A DNA stretch of 64,000 nucleotides from Amoebophrya sp. A120 (lineage: Eukaryota; Sar; Dinophyceae; Syndiniales; Amoebophryaceae), in assembly GCA_905178155.1 (NCBI GenBank), contig CAJINV010000002.1, forward strand, positions 6,720,771-6,784,770, written 5' to 3'. Below the pieces are notes generated by a model, which was not told the DNA's origin, made no database searches, and was given only the letters and a program-made list of their open reading frames with translations. Below are positions 56,501 through 64,000 of the stretch, piece after piece (the first letter of the stretch is position 1; each line of letters starts with the position of its first letter). The position numbers and the translations under genes were made by a program.

Positions 56501-58267
56501 GACGGGGCGGGTGCCGCGAAGGACCGCAGTTTGGCCCCTGCGTTGGCACTTCACGACCATCTGCCCAACCAAACGAAGTGGCCGGAGCCGCAGGGTAGAT
56601 TGAGCCCGGGGGGACAGACGTTGATACTGCAATTGAATCCGAAACTGTCCAAGAAAAAACTGTGGAAAAAGGTGAACTTCTTTTGTTGCTGTAGTATTTT
56701 TGCAGAAGATACAAAGATGCCAGTTGCAGCTACGCTAGGCATGTTGTTTGATATGCATCCGGGATACGCTCCGCTAGCTGCAAATATCGTGTTCTGATCA
56801 CGTGCTAGCCAAGCAGGACAGGACTTCTCTAATGTGCAGAAGATGCTAGTAAAAATAGTAATAGATATAAAATGCGTAGGCGAAAAAAATGTATAAGCTT
56901 AAGTAATCGAAGAGCTAAAGCGCAGAGTAACTGTAACACAGTTTTTTTCTTCGATACGAGTTGATGGAGCTCGCGGCCAGAGACCCAGATGCGGCGGCGT
57001 GGCTGCAAATGTGTACCAAAGTGAAAAGTGCCCCTACCTCCCCAGAGCAGCGACATATTTGTAAATACGAAAAACTTCTACTTCTCCGTGGGAGCATTGC
57101 GTTTTTGCCTCCTTGCGTGTGTCCTTAATAGCGTCACAAGTCTCTTTTCCCAAACACCGTGATGCTGCACATTGGCAGCCGCGGCAGCACAGCAGACGCG
57201 GTATAATTTGTCAACACGCTCCTGGACGAGCTGCAAATCTCGCTCAGAAAGATTCTGAAAAAAGAGAGCGTCGCACTTCTTTCATGCAAGACAGAGAGAC
57301 TCCAACTTCTTTGTGCTGAGGACTGTGCATCACAAGAAAAGTTTCGCCCGTCTGGTGGTGGGGGTTGGGCATGATTTCAGTTTGATATTGTGTCAAAACT
57401 ATTTGGAGACCCAGCTCCTGCCCAACATCATGGACACCGATTGCGGAATTTACGATCCGGGAAATTTCAACAAGAACGATTGCATCTACTGGAATGCGTT
57501 CAAAAGTTATCCATTGCAAAAGTAACGTAGAAGTGCAGCTCGTACCAGGTGCTACTTGATTTTTGCAGTGAGTCATGCATGACAGATCTCGTCCGGCTTT
57601 CCAGTCTATATCAGCCTTGCAAAGAGCGTCACTTTTGGTTCTGAAGAATTTGCATTTGTAAATGCAATTTCAATTATTTCTCCTACGTACTAGGATCGCA
57701 TCGGTGCGAAAACGATACAACTTCTGCAATGCATAAAGGTTGGGGGTTCACCAACAAGGTCGGGCGGGAAAGATATTATATCTTGCAGGAGGCCGACGGT
57801 GTCAAGGGTCTTTCGACGAGGAACTACGGAACCGAGTGGCAGAACTTGGTAACTTTTGTCCAGGTATCAAATGCGAATATGTCTGGGTCCGGAATAAAGT
57901 TGGAACTTGTGATGCTGCATTTGGATTCTAAGAAAAGGCGTGTTGCATGAGCAGCCCAATTTTTGCTGCGCCGAAAGGGCATTTTTCAAGCGGGATTTGC
58001 ATCAAGAAGCCCTCAAAAACTCTGTGATGCTAGCGCATACACCACAGATATCATGGCTCATGCAAAACGTGCATGACAAAGCTGCACTCAACATCCAGAC
58101 CCAGACATATTTGCAGTTGATACATGAACAAAGCGTACAATGACCAAAAAGGGCACCAAACCTTTCCTTTGCTTGAAGAGGGGAGCAATTTCTACAAATA
58201 CGTAAGCGAAGAGCTTAACTTCGAAAGCAGTCCATTTGAAGATGCTAATTCTCCATCTCGTCCTTGA
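44570..58267 (+). CDS. Giant membrane protein with sixteen ABM-like domains
   Basis: Exons 44570-45804, 46051-49084, 49325-49390, 49658-50778, 50993-51083, 51239-53167, 53477-55789, 55917-56121, 56436 to about 56671, about 57370-57507, 57741-57864 and 58128-58267; about 3,500 aa. A Ser-rich N-terminus and one hydrophobic helix (AIWLLVIVGSSAVVAGVVVA, near residue 230) suggest a type II surface protein. A PIIPV repeat spacer follows, then four super-repeats, each with four domains a-b-c-d. Domain a has ALDELQFELIP, CLRFEAFRG and a QVF helix. Domain b has CLYVDAF and a YVLQ strand. Domain c has QFGLENLPTLF, LCERF and EVYPDR. Domain d has FLRVETLCF, FFDVFKSTGFGTS and YYILQQGY. The helix, then C-L-R-F-E-V-F strand, then later strand and helix order resembles dimeric alpha/beta-barrel (ABM) domains; that assignment is inference. 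Ten introners interrupt it. Confidence 0.75.
45375..45486 (+). repeat. 18-bp coding minisatellite (PIIPVI)
   Basis: Six imperfect units of CCGATTATACCGGTGATC encode Pro-Ile-Ile-Pro-Val-Ile/Thr/Val directly after the transmembrane helix. The unit contains TATACCGGT, so the array is rich in near-palindromes. It probably forms a stiff spacer holding the domains off the membrane. Confidence 0.85.
45805..46045 (+). mobile_element. Introner, family C
   Basis: Arms TATGGCGTTCTCAACTGTTA and CGTTTGAGAGCGCCATA; perfect duplication ATTCT. Removal joins NERI to LFHEVYRMNFD, restoring the end of the first a-domain. Confidence 0.92.
49085..49319 (+). mobile_element. Introner, family C
   Basis: Arms TATGGCGTGCTCAACTGTTA and CGTTTGAGAACGCCATA; perfect duplication CCTTC. 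Removal joins ARTTF to QSAIAFTSYQKF, a b-domain helix. It is separated from the next introner by a 71-bp exon. Confidence 0.92.
49391..49652 (+). mobile_element. Introner, family A
   Basis: Arms TATCAAATGTAAAAATGTCT and CACTTTTGCATTTGATA; flanks CCACC/CGACC (4 of 5). Removal joins FAALPT to CLKFPADG. Confidence 0.9.
50779..50987 (+). mobile_element. Introner, family H (TATCCCACGAAAAAACTG type)
   Basis: Left TATCCCACGAAAAAACTGTT, right AACAGTTTTTTCTTGCGATA, with TTTCACTGTGA mirrored; perfect duplication TTTGG. Removal joins NKLQLFG to AGQWPRTF, matching LQLYNAGEWPH and LQQYREGQWPH in the other super-repeats. Confidence 0.9.
51084..51233 (+). mobile_element. Introner, family D
   Basis: Arms TTGCAAAAGTATCGTACTAG and GAGTACGATACTTTTGCAGT; perfect duplication CAGGT. 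Removal joins DQPGAG to DLQLKVQNALDRLQ. One of three introners whose duplication would allow GT-AG ends. Confidence 0.92.
53168..53471 (+). mobile_element. Introner, family F (TATGAGAGTGCA type)
   Basis: Left TATGAGAGTGCACAACCACA, right ATTGCACTCTCATA; flanks TCTAT/TTTAT (4 of 5). Removal gives TTHEVYPDRHAFLEY, matching TTHEVYPDAYAW in super-repeat 4. Confidence 0.9.
55790..55911 (+). mobile_element. Introner, family G (TATTCCGTGAAA type)
   Basis: Left TATTCCGTGAAACTCAACTA, right AATTTTCACGGAATA with CCCCATC/GATGGGG inside; flanks GCGTT/ATGTT (3 of 5). Removal joins YLANSGV to VAGATTDYFVTTHEVYP in frame. 122 bp. Confidence 0.85.
56122..56430 (+). mobile_element. Introner, family A, enlarged copy
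   Basis: Arms TATCAACTGTAAAAGTGTCT and AGACATTTTTGCATTTGATA; flanks GGTTC/GGTCC (4 of 5). About 45 bp longer than the other family A copies because of extra central sequence with a TACTACTACTACT run. Removal joins DEKKV to PFPMTGYLLRQ. GT-AG ends are possible here. Confidence 0.88.
56672..57369 (+). other. Unresolved intron region in the giant gene
   Basis: The d-domain frame stops being open soon after the donor AAAAAG|GTGAAC at 56671 and resumes near 57370 as LCQNYLETQLLPNIM. One or more small exons may lie inside: 57208-57290 reads VNTLLDELQISLRKIL, and 56955-57060 reads ELMELAARDPDAAAWLQM. I could not find a set of joins that keeps frame, and I see no clear introner ends. Confidence 0.4.
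57508..57735 (+). mobile_element. Introner, family D, enlarged copy
   Basis: Left TATCCATTGCAAAAGTAACG, right ACTTCTGCAATGCATA; flanks AAAGT/AAGGT (4 of 5). Removal gives AFK-GWGFTNKVGRERYYILQ, matching FKSTGFGTS...YYILQ in super-repeat 1. GT-AG ends are possible here. Confidence 0.85.
57865..58122 (+). mobile_element. Introner, family A, degraded flanks
   Basis: Arms TATCAAATGCGAATATGTCT and AGACATATTTGCAGTTGATA. The flanks CCAGG/CATGA match at only two of five positions, so the insertion is probably old. Removing 262 bp nevertheless joins LVTFVQ to DKAYNDQKGH in frame. Confidence 0.85.
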
Positions 58268-60319
58268 AAAGTTGCATGGTGTAGTCCTGCTGCACCGCCT
58301 CCGGACAATCTCGACCGGAATGGCTAAGGAAGTACAAAATAGTCCGTCTCTGCGAGTAGGACGAGGGCTGCTCCTCGCGCGTTTTATTTCCGTGCGGAGC
58401 CCTCTTATAAGCGACCGGATTCAACACAGCTCTCCCTTTTTGTTTGGATAATCGTTCGCGACGTATATTTATAGAAGTTAGTATACTTCTAGTTCTATTT
58501 GTTCATGGAGGTTCGATGTTTTTAACGCAGATGCGGCTTTGCTTTATAATTAAAAGTCGCATCATCTCAAGCGTAAGCCATTCTTTATGATTTTCCATTC
58601 CCAGCAGCGCAACCCCAAGAACAGAGAAACCACAACACTCCGTGGTTCTCTGCATCCACAAAGCGAAAGTCTATTTCCCCACCCGAGCAGTCGTGAAAAT
58701 GATGAGCATGAATCGTCACTCCGATAGTTGGTTTCCTATTTAGTGTTACATTTCTTGTCACGGAGGTTTCTCGTGTAGCATATCTTTTAAGTGTGACGCT
58801 GTATGATTATTAGAGACCGGGTCTCGCCCGTGTGACACAGAAGTAGATACAGGTTGCTGAAGGGCAATCGCTTTCTTGGTGTTAAACAACTGTAGCGTTG
58901 CTCTGAAACTCACGCGGGCTTTGTGGTTGCAAGGAGCCAGTCGCACAAGAACAAGAAAAAGCCTGAGGTTGAAATGAAATAAAGAAGTTGAAGTAAAATA
59001 AATTGAAAAAAAATGTGTGTTTCGAAGTGTCGCGCCACTTGAACGCGGCAGGCGATGAAGTAGAAGTGTTCCAATCCATCTTCAAGTGGAATAATCAGAA
59101 TCATACTACAGCAGCACAATCTAGGTCTCGAAACACACTAGAATTAGAAAGATGGATCGTAAGAGACGTAGGTACCGGGCTTCATGGAGAGCCTACTACC
59201 TACTCCAGTAAACGCAGGTGAGAAGCTATTACTGAGAATCATTGAAGAAGAAATTGATGCAGATAGGATTCTGGTTAGTCGGTGCGAACTGACGCTGAGC
59301 AAGATCATCATGAGAATATCGTAACAACAAGTACTAGAAAACAATTGTCTGTGCCTAAATAAAAATAATATGGAAGATCGCTGGAGTTTCTCTGTGTCAG
59401 AGATAAATGCCTTCCTCAAAAAGAAGTCGAAGCCATCGGTCGTGGAATAAATTGTACGTACTGTATTTCGCTATCGCTGATGAACAAAGAGGAACACAAA
59501 CAAAAACATCAAGCTATCGGTCGTGAGTGGTTGATTATGATTACGACGGATCAATGAAGCAAAAGCAATGCAAAAATGAACAAACTTTCGGTAGAAATTG
59601 CTTTGCAGCTGTGCCGTGCTGTCGCGGCACTCCTGCGCAGATCTTTGGACCACTATGTGAATGACAAAAATCGACGTCGTCGGTCCTTTGCTGGATTTTA
59701 AAACTACAGCAAATACAATCTTCACAAGCTCATTTTTTTTCGAACAAGACGGATGCACAAGCTGTGCTCCAGCATCCAAGATCATGGAACGTCGGCAATG
59801 TGCCAATAATATCGTTTCTCTCTGTACTCACCTTCTCGACAGGCTTCAACCAGAATAATATTAATACTGCCGCTTCCGTGCGTATTAATACTCAAATTAT
59901 TCCACCGCTGCTCCTACCAATTATTCTTTTCACGGTTTGCACAAAACCTGAACAATCTAACCACGACTTCTGCTTGTCATCAACTACGGTAAAAAAAAAA
60001 CAAAGAGTTGTCTACCTCGGGAAGAAGTAGAACAGTACGAGAATCGCTGAAATTCAAATTGTTGCTGGGTTTGTTTGAATACACTCAATAGCTACAACAC
60101 TTGTCGTTCTCCGACAAGTATTTACTACTGCGAGTATTCGTTTAGTTACTACGCACTGACTACAACTTCGACCCAAGGAAGAAGTTGTAACATCAACTAC
60201 AACGCCTCTGCTATACGACAGCGCTTCACTAACTACATCTTCTAAAAACAAGAAACTAAAACGTCGCATATAAATCAAAATTCAGCAGTACCAGCAGTAA
60301 GCATTAAAAAAGCAAAAAC
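58268..60319. other. Intergenic stretch, 2 kb
   Basis: The longest gap between genes. AT-rich, with no ORF above ~110 codons and no introner-type termini. It separates the two paralogous surface-protein genes and must hold the promoter of the second. Confidence 0.5.
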
Positions 60320-63300
60320 ATGTCCTCTGCTAGAAAACAGATGAACAGCTCGGGCTCTGCCAATGCGTACCACTATCGTGGCAGTGCCGCCATTCCCGCC
60401 GCCACGCCCACGTACCAACACCAGCAGCAACAGCGTTTCTATCCGGCGTCCAACGAAGAGATGGACCACCTGGAAAGTGCAGAGCACCCGCTGCTGAGCC
60501 ACCAGAACCACACGGCGCGAGCCGGAGGAGCGTGTGCCGCCCCGACGGGTTGGAACATGGACGAAGCCATGCACTACCAGCGCACCATATCCACGGTACA
60601 ATTATTTTTCCCGGACACGACGTACAGATGCGGTTTTTCATCTGCATAACAAAGTTTGACGCCGTTGATCCTAGTAGTTCTTGGCATGACAAGTGGCAAC
60701 ATGCTTTGCGTTGGCGAAATTTGTGATGCATTTTGTACGACGTCTGCGGGAAATTTGAATTTTCTGTGGATACACCATCCGGGCCGGGACGGCATCCTCG
60801 TCTCATGACGCGGCGGCCAATGGGGCGGGCAACAAGAAGTCCTGCATGGCGCCCTGGGTGGTCGCCTTGCTTGTAGTGCTCGGGGTGGCTGCCCTGATTG
60901 GTATCATCGTCGCTATCGCGATTGCCTGCAAGCACAAGGAAGATGAAGACCACAAGGGCACCGTCTTCAGTTTGACGCCCGTGCTTATGTTCAAGGCCAC
61001 GGACGACAAAACTACACAAGACACGATCAAGGCTGCCTTGACTGATTTGAATGACAACCTCGTGCCGGCGTTGCGCAAAGAATGTTATGAAACGCAGAAG
61101 GACACCTGCATGCGGTTCGAAGCCTTCGCTATCGAGAATGTGCCTGTTGCCAACGACGCTAAGCTACAGTCGCAGGCGAACTTCCACATCGTCACCAAGG
61201 GTAGCTCGGGGATGGATTCGCTGCAGAAGTCGCAGCCCTACCAGGCGTTGTTCGTGACCGCCGTGAAAAAGTACAAGGACGACCTGAAAATTATGGACGA
61301 AGACGTTGACTACCTGGTCCCGGGAGACGAAGACAACGACCGCAACGGCTCCAAGTTCCCGGACCATTCCACGACGGATTTCAAGATCAAAGTCGGGGAT
61401 AACAAGGACGAGCAGAGCAGCGCCAAGGCCGCCATCGAAAACAAGCCCGTGGACTGGAAAACGCTGGCTGTGAAAGACGCGAACCATCCCGCGCACGGCC
61501 AGGTGACTACCGTGATCTTCTCCTCGGACAAGAAGGAGGACGCCGACGTGCAGAAAAATATGGACACGCTGGAGCAGACGCACGTGCCGGCGCTGACCGC
61601 CGCCTGCTACGACAACAAATCGGGCGCCAATCCCCCGAACTGTTTGTACCTCGACGTTTTTAAGGCCTACACGCAGGACTGCATCAAGAAGGGGACCACC
61701 GGCGGTGATTGCAAGCAGTGGGTTCACAGCACCGTGTACACCTTCCAGCAACTGTTTCTGACCTTCGACGCCTACGACCAGTGGGCGAAGGGCGACGGCG
61801 CTAAGGCGCTGACCGATTTTCAAACCTGGGTCCAGTCTTCCGACAGGGGCACGCACCGCTACGTGACCATCGATAGCACGGAGTTCGGCTTCTCGCATAG
61901 TACGCCGACGCCTCCAACACCGCAGGAGGGCGATTTGGTTTCCCTGGTCATGAACGTCACCTTCAAGGATGAGGCCGGCATTACGAAGTTGGAAGCCGCG
62001 GACAAGGCCAAGCGTGGCGCCTACGTCGCGAACCTCGAGAAGTTGCAGTATAATCTGATTCCCGCCCTGAAGAGCGCCTGCTACGGAACTACAGGAGCAG
62101 GGGCCGCGCCAGGGCTCACTGGGTGCCTCCGTGTGGAAGCGTTCGCGACGAAGGATGGCAGTGGCACGCGCGTCACGGGCACTCTTCTCCACGTGGTTGT
62201 ACGAAAGGAAAACCTGGACACGTTGCAGCAAAACGCCGCTTTTAAGGCAGTGGTGGCCGGGGGGGAGTTCGTCGCTATGGCGAACATGTTTGTCGATAGC
62301 GCCCACACACTCGACAAGACGCCGGTTGCTGCGACAGCAAAGAATCTGACAATGACACTAGCTGACAAAAAAACCACGGTCGACTCGGCCAAAGACGTAG
62401 CGGATATNTCTGGGCCTGGGAATCGAAGGGCAACGTCCTTGACTACCTCTCATTGTCTAGCGGTGGTCCGTACCAGCACATTCCGCTCCGTAAGCCTTCA
62501 CCGCAGGGGGGCGATTTGGTTTCCCTGGTCAACCATGTCACCTTCCAGGATGAGGCCGGCATTACGAAGGAGGAAGCCACGGACAAGGCCAAGCGTGGCG
62601 CCTACGTCGCGAAACTCGAGAAGTTGCAGTACAATCTGATTCCCGCCCTGAAGAGCGCCTGCTACGGAACTACAGGAGCAGGGGCCGCGCCAGGGCTCAC
62701 TGGGTGCCTGCGGGTGGAAGCGTTCGCGACGAAGGATAGCAGTGGCACGCGCGTCACGGGCACTCTTCTCCACGTGGTTGTACGAAAAGAAAACTTGGAC
62801 ACGTTGCAGCAAAACGCCGCTTTTAAGGCAGTGGTGACAGAGCTGACGGGGGAGTTCGTCGCTATGGCGAACATGTTTGTCGATAGCGCCCACACACTCG
62901 ACACGACGCCGGTTGCTGCGACAGCAAAGAACCTGACAATGACACTAGCAGACAAAAAAACCACGGTCGACTCGGCCAAAGACGTAGCGGATATCGATTC
63001 ATGGCGAGCCGCTTCGCAGGACAGCACCGTCGCCGGTGCGGTGTGGGCCTTTGTGCTGCAGGACGACAAAGAGGGATATGCGGACGCCGTCACGAAGCTG
63101 GAATCCGAACTGCTGCCCGACATGATCGCGCTCTGTGACAGCGTTTCTGATTGCCTGTACACCGACGTTTTCAAGATGGACAATAAGACTCCCACATCGC
63201 AAGGCACTCCCAAGATTACCACTTACATTCTGCAAGTCGCGGCGAAGACTGCCGCAGTTCTGAAGGACGAGTATTTCAACAAAGCAGGCACTAGTGATCC

Positions 63301-64000
63301 GGCCCCAGCCGAGAAATTGCAGCAGTACCTCAATACAATCAAAGAAACCGTCCTGTACACGGCTCCAGGTGCTGACGTAGAGCATGGACAGCAGATTGTC
63401 GGGGGAGTTGTCAGCGCGGGAACCGCCGTACTACAAGCGCAACCAACGTACGACAGTTACCAGCAGTTCGGTCTGCGGGATCTACCGGGGCTCTTCAGCG
63501 CAACCTATCCTGTGTAAAAACGTCCCCATCTTGCTTTTGTTGTCACGCAAATTTGCATGATGGAAATGTGAATGTCTTCCATGCGGAGCGGTCCCATGTT
63601 GAGACGCATTGTCTAGTAGCTCTGTTTGAAACAAATAATTTCTGATGCTGCAATGAATATAAGATAACGCTACTGGATTTGTGATGCTGCTGCACTAGCT
63701 CTACTAGCTGAACATGATTACATTCTGAGCCCAAACTTGTCATCCGCGACAGCCAGTCTGTTTATGTCATGCGCGACAGCCAAAGTTCTAAGTTTGCTGT
63801 TTTGTCTTGCAGATTTCCCAACTTGACTCTGGGGCGGGGACGTTTTCACATAGGATACGACTACGAAGATAGTCATGAAGGATAGCGTGACCGCTGACCA
63901 GGCGAAAACAGTAGTTGATGCGTTGCACCAGTTGTTTGTTAACCTGAAGCAGAAAACCTGCCTAGTTGCGAACGTCAACTGCGAGCGTTTCAACCTGTTG
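60320..64000 (+). CDS. Second ABM-like-domain membrane protein, 3' end outside window
   Basis: ATG 60320 (MSSARKQMNSSGSANAYHY). Exons 60320-60587, 60778-63505 and 63863 onward. An N-terminal tail rich in Gln, His and Ser leads to one transmembrane helix (VVALLVVLGVAALIGIIVAI) at about residues 115-135, then the same domain types as the upstream gene. The a-type has ALTDLNDNLVPALRKECY and CMRFEAF. The b-type has LEQTHVPALTAACY and CLYLDVF. A near-duplicated a-type pair contains KLQYNLIPALKSACY and GCLRVEAF, and the c-type has QFGLRDLPGLFSA. The last splice (FSA|TTKIVMKD) rebuilds the c-domain seen as LFTNNTTIQFRYDAD next door, with NCERF following. At the single N (62408) the frame is short by one base, so the gene is broken there as sequenced. 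A sequencing or assembly fault is more likely than true loss. Confidence 0.75.
60588..60772 (+). mobile_element. Introner, family E
   Basis: Left TATCCACGGTACAATTATTT, right AAATTTGAATTTTCTGTGGATA; perfect duplication CACCA. Removal joins YQRT to IRAGTASSS, ahead of the transmembrane helix. Confidence 0.88.
61928..62996 (+). repeat. Tandem duplication of an a-domain segment, 582-bp pitch
   Basis: 61928 to about 62407 and 62510-62996 are nearly identical at the DNA level, from GCGATTTGGTTTCCCTGGTC to AAAGACGTAGCGGATAT. Differences are scattered substitutions and one 6-bp in-frame deletion in the first copy (at about 62252). The linker between copies (62409-62509) is unique and in its proper frame reads WAWESKGNVLDYLSLSSGG. 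Confidence 0.85.
63506..63857 (+). mobile_element. Introner, family I
   Basis: Left TATCCTGTGTAAAAACGTCC, right GGACGTTTTCACATAGGATA; flanks CAACC/CGACT (3 of 5). Removal joins GLFSA to TTKIVMKDSVT. At 352 bp it is the largest element here. Its partner is at 4552. Confidence 0.87.

Noticed and set aside
57865-58122. Excluding this element because its flanks do not match
   Set aside because: The termini are clear family A ends and the frame is restored on removal; mutated flanks of an older insertion explain the mismatch.
58268-60319. tRNA, rRNA or small-nuclear RNA genes in the long spacer
   Set aside because: I looked for T-loop-like and other RNA-gene signatures and saw none; a covariance-model search would be needed to be certain.
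61164-62306. Minus-strand ORF of 380 codons
   Set aside because: Antisense of the ABM-like domains; the + frame shows conserved domain anchors shared with the neighbouring gene.

Overview
This looks like nuclear DNA of a gene-dense alveolate protist, most likely a syndinean dinoflagellate of the Amoebophrya type. That is an inference from genome style, not from a marker gene. All well-supported genes lie on the + strand, as in dinoflagellate unidirectional gene arrays. Proteins are long and rich in low-complexity sequence. Genes are cut by short, terminal-inverted-repeat introns flanked by target-site duplications ('introners'), a kind of element described in Amoebophrya. The usual ORF starts at GTG/CTG/TTG are not meaningful here; ATG starts were chosen.

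Layout. 1-11051: the 3' part of one giant low-complexity and coiled-coil gene (open at the window start), reassembled from several reading frames across three introners and one GT-AG intron. 12262-14571: a multi-pass membrane protein. 15008-18618: an NRF-6-type acyltransferase-3 membrane protein, cut by an introner at its conserved first acyltransferase helix. 19466-20011: a small hypothetical protein. 21275-29587: five tandem paralogous RING-finger genes, plus a relic of a sixth 3' end near 29944 and a possible minus-strand gene between copies two and three. 30913-38179: a ~2,290-residue disordered protein with an RS/RGG segment. 39153-43388: a many-exon protein that starts like a sliding clamp (PCNA/9-1-1 type) and has a long extension. 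44570-58267: a giant (~3,500 aa) single-pass membrane protein made of four super-repeats, each with four domains resembling dimeric alpha/beta-barrel (ABM-like) folds. 60320-64000: a tandem paralogue of that protein, open at the window end.

The central observation is 25 introner elements in ten sequence families. Every one has termini of the form TAT...ATA and sits between 5-bp direct repeats (16 perfect, 6 with one mismatch, 3 poorer). In every case, removing the element plus one copy of the duplication joins the two flanking reading frames. Only three of the 25 could be spliced as GT-AG, whereas six other introns in the same genes are plain GT-AG introns without inverted repeats. Many of the families share an internal TTTGTCATGC-like motif on both strands. 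No element was found by eye in roughly 13 kb of intergenic DNA.

The second main observation is the pair of surface proteins built from tandem ABM-like domains, an architecture I do not recognise from any named family.
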